Positions 13,834 through 23,651 are shown, counted from the stretch's first letter. The stretch is 41,984 nucleotides of DNA from Microbacterium sp. (GCF_031178525.1 NZ_JAPSJA010000003.1:1-41984), one strand, 5' to 3'. Numbers and translations: made by a program. Notes: generated by a model from the sequence alone, not told the origin.

Positions 13834-14667
13834 ATGGACGATCGCTACGGCACGGACGTGCTCGCATCCGGCTGCAGACAGCGCGGCGCCAAGCAGGTCG
13901 CAAAGGTGCCGGCCGAGATCGACCTCGTCGTCGAGGTCGCGGGCGACGGCTTCTGCGGCGCGATCACGCGGCGCGAGGCAGGGACGGTCGAGCTCGAGGA
14001 CTTCAAGGGGCGCCGGCGGATCTTCCCGCTGGGACGCGGCTTCCTGATCGACGGTGAGCCGGTCGAGCTCGTGGTTCCCGCAGCGCAGGGGCATGGACGG
14101 CGGCGGACCGCGTCCGGATCCTTCGCCGTCGCCGACCAGCGGGCCCGCGTCGCGCTGCCGCACCGGATCCTCGTCGAGGGAAAGCACGACGCCGAGCTCG
14201 TCGAGAAGGTGTGGGGCGCGGATCTGCGCGTCGAGGGCGTCGCCGTCGAGTTCCTCGAGGGCGTCGACCGGCTGCCCGAGCTGCTGCGCGACGAGCCCCC
14301 GGGCCCCGGTCGCCGCTACGGCGTGCTCGTCGACCACCTCGTGCCGGGCTCCAAGGAGCAGCGCATCGCCGCCGCGCTCGAGCGCGGCCCGCACGGGCGG
14401 CACCTGCTCATCGTGGGACACCCGTTCATCGACGTGTGGCAGTGCGTCAAGCCGAGCTCCGTCGGCATCCGCGCCTGGCCCGAGGTGCCCAAGGGCGAGG
14501 ACTGGAAGAAGGGCGTGTGCCGCCGTCTGGGCTGGCCGCACGCCGAGCAGGCCGACACCGCCCGCGCGTGGCAGCACATCCTGTCGAAGGTCACGACGTT
14601 CCGCGACATCGAGCCCACGCTGCTCGGCCGCGTCGAGGAGCTCATCGACTTCGTGACGGCCCCGTGA
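13834..14667 (+). CDS. DUF3097 family protein
   Basis: MDDRYGTDVLA..., HRILVEGKHDAELVEKVWG, GVLVDHLVPGSKE, HPFIDVWQ motifs; ATG at 13834 inside the 13654 ORF. Confidence 0.85.
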   Translation: MDDRYGTDVLASGCRQRGAKQVAKVPAEIDLVVEVAGDGFCGAITRREAGTVELEDFKGRRRIFPLGRGFLIDGEPVELVVPAAQGHGRRRTASGSFAVADQRARVALPHRILVEGKHDAELVEKVWGADLRVEGVAVEFLEGVDRLPELLRDEPPGPGRRYGVLVDHLVPGSKEQRIAAALERGPHGRHLLIVGHPFIDVWQCVKPSSVGIRAWPEVPKGEDWKKGVCRRLGWPHAEQADTARAWQHILSKVTTFRDIEPTLLGRVEELIDFVTAP

Positions 14668-14695
14668 CACGCTGACCGCCCAATACGCTGGGGGG

Positions 14696-15439
14696 ATGCC
14701 CGACGAGCAGCCTGAGCACGAGACGACGTTCCGCAAGCAGCCGGTGTCGTTCGTGCGCCGCAGCGGCCGGATGTCGGAAGCGCAGGAGCGCGCGTGGAGC
14801 GAATTGGCGCCGTTCTACGCCTTCGACGTGCCGCGCGATGTCGCCTCCACGTCGGTGCACGCGCAGGCGCGCCTGGAGCCCGCGGAGGTCTACGGACGCC
14901 GGGCGCCGCTCACGGTGGAGATCGGCTCCGGTCAGGGGCACGCGATCGTCGCGGCCGCGGCCGCTCATCCGGAGCGCGACTTCCTGGCGGTCGAGGTGTT
15001 CCGCGCGGGGCTGGCGCGCACGATGCTCGACGCCGACCGGGCCGGCGTGAGGAACCTGCGCCTGATCGAGGCGAACGCGCCCGAGGTGCTCGAGACGCTG
15101 CTGCCCGAGGGAGCCGCCGACGAGGTGTGGGTGTTCTTCCCCGACCCGTGGCACAAGAGCCGCCACAACAAGCGCCGGCTGATCAAGCAGGGCTTCGGTG
15201 CGATCGCCGGCCGCGCGCTGCGGGACGACGGCCTGCTGCGGCTGGCGACCGACTGGGAGGACTACGCGCTGCAGATGCGCGAGGTGCTCGACGCCGAGCC
15301 CCAGTTCGAGCGCGCGTTCGACGACACGGACTGGGCGCCGCGCTACGCGGGGCGCGTCATGACGGCGTTCGAGCGCAAGGGCCTGAACAAGGGACGGGCG
15401 ATCCGCGACCTCACCTACCGGCGCGCGGCGCGGGGCTGA
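14696..15439 (+). CDS. trmB: tRNA (guanine-N7-)-methyltransferase
   Basis: VEIGSGQGHAIVAAAAAHPERDFLAVEV SAM motif; VWVFFPDPWHKSRHNKRRL TrmB signature. Confidence 0.94.
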   Translation: MPDEQPEHETTFRKQPVSFVRRSGRMSEAQERAWSELAPFYAFDVPRDVASTSVHAQARLEPAEVYGRRAPLTVEIGSGQGHAIVAAAAAHPERDFLAVEVFRAGLARTMLDADRAGVRNLRLIEANAPEVLETLLPEGAADEVWVFFPDPWHKSRHNKRRLIKQGFGAIAGRALRDDGLLRLATDWEDYALQMREVLDAEPQFERAFDDTDWAPRYAGRVMTAFERKGLNKGRAIRDLTYRRAARG

Positions 15440-15440
15440 C

Positions 15441-16295
15441 ATGGCCAGAACGCACCAGACACCCGCGACGCGCGCCGTCGACCCGCTCGTCCTGTCGGGC
15501 TCGCTGCTCGTGTGCCTGTCGGCGCCGGCCTTCTTCGCGTTCGAGATCTGGTGGCTGGGCGCGGTGCTGCTCGCCGCGGGCCTCGCCGTCGCCGTCGTGG
15601 CGGATCGGCGCCGGCCGGGCGGACTCCGCCGTGAGACGGGGCTCACGCGCGATCTGTCGCTCATCGCGCTCGGGCTGCTGATCGTCAGCTCGATGCCGCT
15701 CAAGGCGCAGCTCGACGACCTGTCCATCCTGCGGTTCGGCCTCGTGCTCGGCGGCGCCGTGGCGGTGCCGTACGTGGTCTCGCGCTTCGTCTACCGCGAC
15801 CACGCTGTGCGGTTCCCCTGGCGGGGCGGCGGACGCTGGGGGCGGCTGCAATGGGGCTGGCTCGTCGCCGTGCTGGCGCTCGGGTGGCTGATCCTGCCGT
15901 TCTACTTCATCTCCAGCGGCGTGTATCTGAACTGGCCCGTCGTGGACACGCCCGACCTGATCGCGCGCCTGTTCGTCGGCGTGGGCGCTGTGGGCATCTG
16001 GGACGAGCTGTTCTTCATCTGCACGGTGTTCGCGCTGCTGCGCCGGCACCTGCCCGACGCGGCGGCCAACGCCCTGCAGGCGATCGTCTTCGTGTCCTTC
16101 CTGTGGGAGCTCGGCTACCGCGAGTGGGGACCGGTCCTCACGATCCCGTTCGCGCTGCTGCAGGGCCTGATCTTCCTGCGCACGCGGTCGCTCGCGTACG
16201 TCGTGACCGTGCACCTGCTGTTCGACGCGGTGGTGTTCGCCGTGCTCGTGCACGGCCACAACCCGGGACTGCTCGACGGGCTGTTCCTCGTCTGA
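15441..16295 (+). CDS. CPBP-family intramembrane (CAAX protease-like) protein, divergent active-site motifs
   Basis: Multiple TM helices; GIWDELFFICTVFALLRRHLPD ... TVHLLFDAVVF resembles the CPBP core. Confidence 0.7.
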   Translation: MARTHQTPATRAVDPLVLSGSLLVCLSAPAFFAFEIWWLGAVLLAAGLAVAVVADRRRPGGLRRETGLTRDLSLIALGLLIVSSMPLKAQLDDLSILRFGLVLGGAVAVPYVVSRFVYRDHAVRFPWRGGGRWGRLQWGWLVAVLALGWLILPFYFISSGVYLNWPVVDTPDLIARLFVGVGAVGIWDELFFICTVFALLRRHLPDAAANALQAIVFVSFLWELGYREWGPVLTIPFALLQGLIFLRTRSLAYVVTVHLLFDAVVFAVLVHGHNPGLLDGLFLV

Positions 16296-16328
16296 GACGA
16301 CGCGGGCGCGCCTGGTTGACTGGAGCGC

Positions 16329-18137
16329 ATGAGCTTCACCCCGCCGCCCGCGCACTTGACCCGCCCCGACCTGAAGGGCCGCTTCGGCATGGCCGCGTCG
16401 ACGCACTGGCTCGCGAGCGCGAGCGCGCAGGCCGTGCTCGAGCGGGGCGGCAACGCGTTCGACGCGGCGGTCGCGGGCGCGTTCGTGCTGCACGTGGTGG
16501 AGCCGCACCTGAACGGCCCCGGCGGTGACCTCACCGCCCTCTTCTCGACCGCGCAGGATCCGTCGCCGGTCGTGCTGATGGGCCAGGGGCCGGCCCCCAC
16601 GGGGGCCACGATCGAGCGCTTCCGCGCCGAGGGCATGGACCTCGTGCCGGGAGCGGGCGCACTCGCCGCGGCAGTGCCGGGTGCCGTCGACGCATGGCTG
16701 CTGCTGCTGCGCGACCACGGCACGTGGGCCCTCGGAGACGTGCTCGAGTACGCGATCGAGTACGCGATCGGCGGGCATCCCGTGCTGCGCAACGTGTGCA
16801 CGACGATCGCGCAGGTCGAGGAGCTGTTCCGCGATCACTGGACGACGTCGGCGGACCGCTGGATGCCGGGCGGCCGGATGCCCGAGCCGGGGGAGCCGGT
16901 GTTCGCCCGCACCTATGGCGAGCTGCTGCGCGATCTCGCGGCGGCCGGCGAGGGGCGCGACCGGGAGGGCGGCATCGACGCCGCCCGAGCCCTGTGGCGC
17001 GAGCGCGTCGGGGCGGCCGCCGAGGAGTTCGTGCGCTCGCCGCATCGGCACTCCGACGGCGCCGACCACGCGGGTGTGATCACGGCCGGGGATGTGGCGG
17101 CGTTCGCGGCGTCGTACGAGCGCGCCGTGACGATCGACTTCCGCGGCCACACGATCGCGAAGACCGGGCCGTGGGGGCAGGGCCCCGTGCTGCTGCAGGC
17201 GCTGCGCATCCTGGACGGGTGCGACGACGCACGCCTGGATCCCGGGACAGAACTCGGGGCGCACACGATCCTCGAGGCGCTCAAGCTCGCCCTCGCGGAT
17301 CGCGACGCCTGGTACGGCGAGGACGCGGATCCGGATCTTCTCGCGCACCTGCTCTCACCGGAGTACGCGGCCGAGCGTCGCGCGCTGATCGGCGACACGG
17401 CGTCGCACGAGGTGCGGCCGGGGGTCGTGCCGGGGCGTCCGGCGCCGCATCTGCCGATCCTGCGCGAGTCGTCCGCGTCCGGCGTCGGCGGGGTGGGGGA
17501 GCCGACCGTGCGCGTGGACGGATCCGAGGTCGGTCCATGGGGCGTCACGCGGGGCGACACGTGTCACCTCGACGTCGTCGACCGGTGGGGCAACATCGTC
17601 TCCGCGACGCCGTCGGGCGGCTGGCTGCAATCATCGCCCGAGATCCCCGCGCTCGGCTTCTGCCTCGGGACCCGCCTGCAGATGTCGTGGCTCGACGACG
17701 CCTCTCCGTCTCGCCTGCAGCCGGGCCGACGGCCGCGCACGACGCTCACGCCGACCCTCGTACTGAGGGACGGCCAGCCCGTCATGGCGCTCGGATCGCC
17801 GGGTGGCGACCAGCAGGATCAGTGGCAGCTGCTGATGCTGCTGCGCGTGCTCGTGGGCGGCTGCACGCCTCAGCAGGCGATCGACGCGCCCGCGCTGCAC
17901 ACGACATCCATGCACGGCTCGTTCTGGCCGCGCACCTGGACGCCGGGCGGCGCCGTGGTCGAGGACCGGCTCGGCGATCACGTGATCACGGGTCTCGAGG
18001 CCCGTGGCCACGTCGTCACGCGCGCGGGCGACTGGGCGCTCGGCCGTCTGTCGGCGGTCACGCGGGATCCGGCGACGGGGCTGCTCGGAGCGGCCGCCAA
18101 TCCGCGCGGCGCGCAGGGCTACGCGACCGGGCGCTGA
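16329..18137 (+). CDS. Gamma-glutamyltransferase family Ntn-hydrolase
   Basis: GRFGMAASTHWLASASAQAVLERGGNAFDAAVAGAFVLHVVEPHLNGPGGD; nucleophile-type GDTCHLDVVDRWGN. Confidence 0.92.
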   Translation: MSFTPPPAHLTRPDLKGRFGMAASTHWLASASAQAVLERGGNAFDAAVAGAFVLHVVEPHLNGPGGDLTALFSTAQDPSPVVLMGQGPAPTGATIERFRAEGMDLVPGAGALAAAVPGAVDAWLLLLRDHGTWALGDVLEYAIEYAIGGHPVLRNVCTTIAQVEELFRDHWTTSADRWMPGGRMPEPGEPVFARTYGELLRDLAAAGEGRDREGGIDAARALWRERVGAAAEEFVRSPHRHSDGADHAGVITAGDVAAFAASYERAVTIDFRGHTIAKTGPWGQGPVLLQALRILDGCDDARLDPGTELGAHTILEALKLALADRDAWYGEDADPDLLAHLLSPEYAAERRALIGDTASHEVRPGVVPGRPAPHLPILRESSASGVGGVGEPTVRVDGSEVGPWGVTRGDTCHLDVVDRWGNIVSATPSGGWLQSSPEIPALGFCLGTRLQMSWLDDASPSRLQPGRRPRTTLTPTLVLRDGQPVMALGSPGGDQQDQWQLLMLLRVLVGGCTPQQAIDAPALHTTSMHGSFWPRTWTPGGAVVEDRLGDHVITGLEARGHVVTRAGDWALGRLSAVTRDPATGLLGAAANPRGAQGYATGR

Positions 18138-18207
18138 GTGCTTGCACGAGAGGTGCCTGCGCGTCAACCCTTCGGGGGCAAATCAATATTCACGGCATCC
18201 TTGAGTC

Positions 18208-19701
18208 ATGACGACGGCGAGCATCTGCGAGGCGGATTCGGGACAAATCCCGTCCGCGGATGTGTACGCGCGTCATCACGGGGAGCGCGATCTTCTGGGG
18301 GATCGCTACCGGCTGGAGGAGCTCGTCGGGCAAGGCGGAATGGGTCGGGTCTACCGCGCCACCGATGAGCTCCTCGGCCGCACCGTCGCCATCAAGGTCT
18401 TCCCGGCCGCGGTCAACGGAGAGACGGACCGCGCGCGTCGCGCATCCGAGACGCGGCTGCTCGCGTCGCTCAGCCACGCCTCCCTCGTCACGCTCTACGA
18501 CGCCGTGACGCTCGGCGACGGATCCGGCTACCTCGTGATGGAGTACGTCGACGGCGGCACGCTCGCCGACTGCATCGCACGCGGACCGATGGCGCCCCAC
18601 CACGTGGCGCACATCGCGGTCGATCTGGGCGAGGCGCTGCACGCCGTGCACGCCGCCGGCGTCATCCACCGCGACATCAAGCCGCCGAACGTGCTGCTGC
18701 GCTCGGCGCACGGGCGCCCCTTCCACGCGATGCTCGCCGACTTCGGCATTGCCTATCTCGTGGACGCCGCCCGCATGACGACGCCGGGCATGGCCGTCGG
18801 CACCGCCGCGTACTTCTCGCCCGAGCAGGCGCGGGGCGCGCAGCCTTCGCCCGCCTCCGACATCTACGCGCTCGGCCTCGTGCTCATCGAGGCGCTCACG
18901 GGCCGCCGCGCGTTCCCGCAGACCACCCCGATCGAGGCCGCGGTCGCACGCCTGCACCAGCCGCCCGAGGTGCCCGCGACGTTCGGCTACGGCTGGCGCT
19001 CGCTTCTGACCGCGATGACCGCGGTGGACGCGGCGGAGCGGCCGAGTGCGCTCGAGGTCGCGGACCGGGCCCGGGCGCTCGTCGCCGTCGGGGCTCACGC
19101 CGACCTGCCGGACACGACCGAGGCGGCCGTGCCCGTGCGGGCTCCGGAGCCGACGATCGCAGCCGCTGTGTTCGGTGACGAGCCGACGCGCGTCGTGCCG
19201 CTGCAGCAGCAGACGCTGCGACCGCGGCACCGCCGGAGCCGTCGGGGACGCCCCGCCCTGCGAGCGGGCATCGCGATCGCCGGGGCGGCCGCCGCCATGG
19301 TGGGCGCGCACATGTGGGTGGGGGCGGCGTTCGCGGAACCCGACGACGCGACCGATGCTCGGCTGCTCGAGCGCACAGCGATCGAGCGCATGCTGCCGAC
19401 GCCCGTCGCGGAACCGGTCGACGCGGAAGTGGGCGTTCCGGAGCAGACGGCGACGCAGCCGACCGTGGAGCAGGTCACCACGCAGCAGACCGTGCCGCAG
19501 CAGGCCGCCACGCAGGAGAGCGCGACGCAGCCCGCATCGCAGCAGACCACGCCGCAGCAGGCGGCGAAGAAGGACAAGGCCCCCGGGGGATCCTCCAGCA
19601 AGGACGAGGGATCCCGGGGCGCCGACAAGACCCATGGGAATGGGAACGGGAATGGGAGATCCGGCGTGGGGACGCCGGACAACGGGCGCGGCAACGGCTG
19701 A
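18208..19701 (+). CDS. Serine/threonine protein kinase (PknB-like), single TM helix, Q/T-rich tail
   Basis: GQGGMGRVYRA, VAIKVF, HRDIKPPNVLL, DFGIAYL motifs; TM RPALRAGIAIAGAAAAMVGAHMWVGAAF; no PASTA repeats seen. Confidence 0.93.
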   Translation: MTTASICEADSGQIPSADVYARHHGERDLLGDRYRLEELVGQGGMGRVYRATDELLGRTVAIKVFPAAVNGETDRARRASETRLLASLSHASLVTLYDAVTLGDGSGYLVMEYVDGGTLADCIARGPMAPHHVAHIAVDLGEALHAVHAAGVIHRDIKPPNVLLRSAHGRPFHAMLADFGIAYLVDAARMTTPGMAVGTAAYFSPEQARGAQPSPASDIYALGLVLIEALTGRRAFPQTTPIEAAVARLHQPPEVPATFGYGWRSLLTAMTAVDAAERPSALEVADRARALVAVGAHADLPDTTEAAVPVRAPEPTIAAAVFGDEPTRVVPLQQQTLRPRHRRSRRGRPALRAGIAIAGAAAAMVGAHMWVGAAFAEPDDATDARLLERTAIERMLPTPVAEPVDAEVGVPEQTATQPTVEQVTTQQTVPQQAATQESATQPASQQTTPQQAAKKDKAPGGSSSKDEGSRGADKTHGNGNGNGRSGVGTPDNGRGNG

Positions 19702-19760
19702 GTGCGCGGCCCCTCCTCTGGGACGGGAGGGAAGATCCAGCGCCTCGGCCGTGCCGAGCC

Positions 19761-19793
19761 AGAAGGGCCGCACCGATCCGGTGCGGCCCTTCT
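19761..19793. terminator. Strong hairpin downstream of the Ser/Thr kinase
   Basis: AGAAGGGCCGCACCG / CGGTGCGGCCCTTCT 15-bp perfect stem, 3-nt loop, followed by T. Confidence 0.75.
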
Positions 19794-19863
19794 TCCGTGC
19801 ATCGCGTTCCGACGAGCCCTGCAAGAGGCAGGCCGCCGTGCGAACGTCGCACGCAGACGAATC

Positions 19864-19890
19864 GCGGGCCGCCCCGAAGGGACGGCCCGC
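19864..19890 (-). terminator. Hairpin immediately downstream of tRNA-Arg (minus strand)
   Basis: GCGGGCCG / CGGCCCGC stem, 3' of the tRNA in the minus orientation. Confidence 0.5.
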
Positions 19891-19900
19891 GACCTGATTG

Positions 19901-19973
19901 TGCGCCCGAAGGGATTCGAACCCCCGACACCTGGCACCGGAAGCCAGTGCTCTATCCACTGAGCTACGGGCGC
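19901..19973 (-). tRNA. tRNA-Arg (anticodon CCG)
   Basis: Reverse complement GCGCCCGTAGCTCAGTGGATAGAGCACTGGCTTCCGGTGCCAGGTGTCGGGGGTTCGAATCCCTTCGGGCGCA: acceptor GCGCCCG/CGGGCGC, anticodon loop TTCCGGT, T-loop GGTTCGAATCC. Confidence 0.96.
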
Positions 19974-20036
19974 ATCTCATCGAGGATATCAGCCGGCGGG
20001 GGATTCGCCCGCCGTCGGCAGCGCCGGGCGCGCCTG

Positions 20037-20855
20037 TCAGGGGAGTGCAGGAGCGACGGCGTCCGGCACGTCCTCGTCGGAGGCCTCGAGCGTGGTGACC
20101 GGATCGGTGATCTGCGTGAGCGCATCCGCCAGGCGCTGCGCGAGATAGGCATGGCCCGCCACCGAGGGGTGGTCGCGGCCGTAGTCGCTCGTGTCGATCA
20201 CGTTCGAGTAGTTCTGCGCGGTGATCCAGTCGTCCTGGATGGGCGAGATGTACCACCACTGACGGTCGGCGGCCAGAGCCGCGAGGTCCTGATCGATGCG
20301 CGCCGTGGCCGGCTCGACGGGAAGCACCTGCGGCGCGGGACCCAGCACCACGACGGGCGTGTCGGGATACATCTCGACGAGCGCGTCCCACGCGGCGTTC
20401 ACCGCGTCGCGGTACCCGGCCGCGGGCTCACGGCGGTCGTTGATCGACCCCTGCAGCACGATCAGGTCGTAATGCGCCGACGGGTCCAGCGCCGCGATGC
20501 GCGTACCGTAGTCGGGCCGGTCGAGTCCCGGGCGGAGATAGCCGCTGCCCCGCCCGCCGTCGACGACCGTCCGCGCGTCGAACAGCTCGCCGAGCACGTA
20601 CGCGTACCCGCGGTGGATCGGCGTGGCCGCCGAGCCGTACGTCCACGAGTCTCCGAAGACGAGGATGTCGGGATCGGCCGGCAGGCGGATGGCCGCCGGC
20701 GTGATGACGGGGCTCTCGGCCGCTGCCTGATCGGCGGCGGCGGTCGGTGCCGACCACGGGCGGAGCGCCCCCGCCGCGACGGCTGCGAGCACGGCGACGA
20801 GCGCGGTGATCGACAGGGCGACGGCGGTGCGACTGGGACGTGTCACGGACGCCAT
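20037..20855 (-). CDS. SGNH/GDSL-like hydrolase, secreted or membrane-anchored
   Basis: Hydrophobic N-terminus; ILVFGDSWTYGSAA block I, VLQGSINDRR, GRDHPSVAGHAYLAQ block V; ATG at 20855 within the 20936 ORF. Confidence 0.87.
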   Translation of the reverse strand: MASVTRPSRTAVALSITALVAVLAAVAAGALRPWSAPTAAADQAAAESPVITPAAIRLPADPDILVFGDSWTYGSAATPIHRGYAYVLGELFDARTVVDGGRGSGYLRPGLDRPDYGTRIAALDPSAHYDLIVLQGSINDRREPAAGYRDAVNAAWDALVEMYPDTPVVVLGPAPQVLPVEPATARIDQDLAALAADRQWWYISPIQDDWITAQNYSNVIDTSDYGRDHPSVAGHAYLAQRLADALTQITDPVTTLEASDEDVPDAVAPALP

Positions 20856-21088
20856 GCGAAGAAGAGTAGGCGATCCGACTGAAAGTCTGTCCACTCGCGT
20901 CACAGTGTGTTCCCGACCAGCGGTCCAAACGTTCACGTCCGGCCCGCGGGGCGGCGTCCGGCGGAAGCGGAACCGCTCTCCTGCGTCCCGGCGCGCTGCG
21001 CACGCATCCCGTTCCGCCCGTCGCCGACCCGCTTGCTGCAGGGTGCTGGGCGGTTCGCCTCATCCGCGAGCACTAGCATTGAGGGCCT

Positions 21089-22756
21089 ATGAATCCCGAC
21101 GCCCTCGCCGCCGCCCTGCTCGCCGTCGTCACGCCGATCGCCGCGCGACGACGTCCCGAGGAGGAGCTCGGGCTGTCGGTCGCGGACGTGACGCTGGAGC
21201 GTCCCAGGAATCGCGATCACGGCGACTGGGCGACGAACCTGGCGATGAAGCTCGCCAAGCGCCTGGGCACCAGCCCGCGCGAGCTCGCGCAGGAGATCGC
21301 CGGCGGTCTCGCCGACACGGACGGCGTCGCGAGCGTCGACATCGCCGGACCGGGCTTCATCAACATTCGCCTGGAGGCGGGGGCCGCCGGCGCGCTCGCG
21401 AAGACGATCGTCGAGGCCGGAGACGACTACGGTCGCAACGACTCGCAGGCGGGCAACACGATCAACCTCGAGTTCGTGTCCGCGAACCCGACCGGTCCGC
21501 TGCACATCGGCCACACCCGCTGGGCCGCTCTGGGCGACAGCATCGGACGCGTCCTGCAGTTCTCGGGCGCGACGCTGGCCCGCGAGTTCTACATCAATGA
21601 CGCAGGCGTGCAGATGAACAACTTCGGCGCCTCGGTGCTCGCCGCGATCAAGGGCGAGCCCACCCCCGAGAACGGCTATCCCGGCGCGTACATCACCGAG
21701 CTCGGGCGTCGCGTGCTCGAGGCGCAGCCGGATCTGCTCGATCGCCCCGCCGACGAGCAGCTCGCGATCGCGCGCGACGCGGCGTACGCCCTGCAGCTCG
21801 CGGAGATCCAGGAGTCGCTCGCGAAGTTCAACGTGCACTTCGACGTGTGGTTCTCGGAGCGGGTGCTGCATGCGAAGAACGCGGACGGCGGGCCCAGCCT
21901 GGTGGACGAGGCCGTCGACCGCCTGCGCGCGCAGGGTCACGTGTTCGACGCCGAGGACGCGGTGTGGGTGCGCACGACCGACTTCGGCGACGACAAGGAC
22001 CGCGTGATCCGCCGCTCCAACGGCGAGTACACGTACTTCGCGGCCGACGCCGCGTACTACCTCAACAAGGGCGATCGCGGCTTCGCACACAAGATCTACC
22101 TGCTGGGCGCAGACCACCACGGCTACGTCCACCGCCTCAAGGCGCTGGCCGGCGCCGCCGGTGACGATCCGGACAAGGACATCGAGGTGCTGATCGGCCA
22201 GCTGGTGTCGGTCAACGGCGCGAGGCTGTCCAAGCGCGCCGGCAACATCATCGAGCTCGACGATCTGCGCGAGTGGCTCGGTACCGACGCCCTGAGGTAC
22301 TCGCTGGGTCGCTACCCGGCGGACTCGCCGCTGTCGCTCGATCCGGAGCTGCTGCGCAAGCGCACGAACGACAACCCGGTGTTCTACGTGCAATACGCCC
22401 ACGCGCGCACGCACAACGTCGGACGCAATGCGGTCGACGCGGGCGTCGACCGCTCGGAGTTCGCGCCCGAGCTTCTCACGCATGAGACCGAGGCCGCGCT
22501 GCTCGGTGCGCTGCAGGAGTTCCCGCGCGTCGTGGCCTTCGCGGCCGAGGTGCGCGAGCCGCACCGCGTCGCGCGGTACCTCGAGGAGCTCGCCGGTCTG
22601 TACCACCGCTGGTACGACAGCTGCCGTGTGACGCCGCTCGGCGACGCGCCCGTGGAGCCCGTTCACCGCACGCGCCTGTGGCTCAACGACGCCACCGGTC
22701 AGGTGCTGCGCAACGGCCTCGGACTGCTCGGAGTGACCGCTCCCGAGCGCATGTGA
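21089..22756 (+). CDS. argS: Arginyl-tRNA synthetase
   Basis: FVSANPTGPLHIGHTRWAALGDSIGRVL (HIGH) and class I core; ANVGRNAVD-like C-terminal anticodon domain. Confidence 0.97.
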   Translation: MNPDALAAALLAVVTPIAARRRPEEELGLSVADVTLERPRNRDHGDWATNLAMKLAKRLGTSPRELAQEIAGGLADTDGVASVDIAGPGFINIRLEAGAAGALAKTIVEAGDDYGRNDSQAGNTINLEFVSANPTGPLHIGHTRWAALGDSIGRVLQFSGATLAREFYINDAGVQMNNFGASVLAAIKGEPTPENGYPGAYITELGRRVLEAQPDLLDRPADEQLAIARDAAYALQLAEIQESLAKFNVHFDVWFSERVLHAKNADGGPSLVDEAVDRLRAQGHVFDAEDAVWVRTTDFGDDKDRVIRRSNGEYTYFAADAAYYLNKGDRGFAHKIYLLGADHHGYVHRLKALAGAAGDDPDKDIEVLIGQLVSVNGARLSKRAGNIIELDDLREWLGTDALRYSLGRYPADSPLSLDPELLRKRTNDNPVFYVQYAHARTHNVGRNAVDAGVDRSEFAPELLTHETEAALLGALQEFPRVVAFAAEVREPHRVARYLEELAGLYHRWYDSCRVTPLGDAPVEPVHRTRLWLNDATGQVLRNGLGLLGVTAPERM

Positions 22757-22809
22757 CCGATCCGTCCGGGCGCCGCCTGGAACAGCCGGACAAGACCGGA
22801 GGAGAACCG

Positions 22810-23604
22810 ATGGAGCCTGTCACCGCACCCATGCCGATCCCTCAGCGGGAGGCGCCGCGCCGCAGGCGGGGGCGCGGCGGGGTCGCCCTGGTGGTCGTCC
22901 TCGTCCTCGTGATCGGGCTGGCCGTGGCCGCCGAGTTCGTGGCGCGCGCCGTGGTGCGCGACCAGGTGCGCGAGCGCATCGTGAACGAGCTGTCGCTCCC
23001 TGCGGACCATCCGGTCGACGTCGGCCTCGAGGGCGTCGTGCTGCTGCAGCTGGCCGCAGGCACCCTGGATCGGATCCGCGTCTCGAGCGATGACGTGGCG
23101 GTCGGCGACATGGCGGTCGACGCGGACGTCGAGCTGACGCGCGTGCCGGTGCGCGACGGCGCCGCCGCGGGCCCGGGCACGGGTCAGCTGCGGATCGACG
23201 CGGCCGGCCTGGAGCAGCTGCTCGCGCAGTCCGCGCTTCCCCAGGTGCTCACCGGCGCCTCGGTGGCGCTCGCCGAGCCGGACGTCGTGCTGTCCAACGA
23301 GTTCACGGTGCTCGGGTCGCAGGTGCCCATCGAGCTGGCCGTGACGCCGGGCGCCGCGGACGGCGCCGTCACGCTCTCGCCCACGCGCGCCACGCTCGGC
23401 GGGGTCGAGCTCGCGCTCGACCAGCTCGCGGCCGTAGTCGGCATGTCGCCCGAGGCGACGACGGTGTGCATCGCGAACCGGGTGCCGGCGGGCATCTCGC
23501 TGACCGACGTGTCGGTCGTCGGCGATCAGCTCGTGGCGGAGGCGGCCATCGCCGAGGGGACGCTCTCGGATCCGGCCCTGCAGGAGCTCGGCAGCTGCGG
23601 CTGA
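22810..23604 (+). CDS. DUF2993 (LmeA-like) family protein, single N-terminal TM
   Basis: RRRRGRGGVALVVVLVLVIGLAVAAEFVARAVVRDQVRERIVNELSLPADHPVDVGLEGVVLLQLAAGTLDRIRVSSDDV; ATG at 22810. Confidence 0.82.
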   Translation: MEPVTAPMPIPQREAPRRRRGRGGVALVVVLVLVIGLAVAAEFVARAVVRDQVRERIVNELSLPADHPVDVGLEGVVLLQLAAGTLDRIRVSSDDVAVGDMAVDADVELTRVPVRDGAAAGPGTGQLRIDAAGLEQLLAQSALPQVLTGASVALAEPDVVLSNEFTVLGSQVPIELAVTPGAADGAVTLSPTRATLGGVELALDQLAAVVGMSPEATTVCIANRVPAGISLTDVSVVGDQLVAEAAIAEGTLSDPALQELGSCG

Positions 23605-23651
23605 GCCGGCGCTTCGACGGGCGGCAGCGCCCGCTGGCTAGCATCGGGCTC

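Noticed and set aside
19864-19973. Mobile-element insertion at the tRNA-Arg gene
   Set aside because: No integrase, transposase or duplicated tRNA 3' end was found in the flanks.
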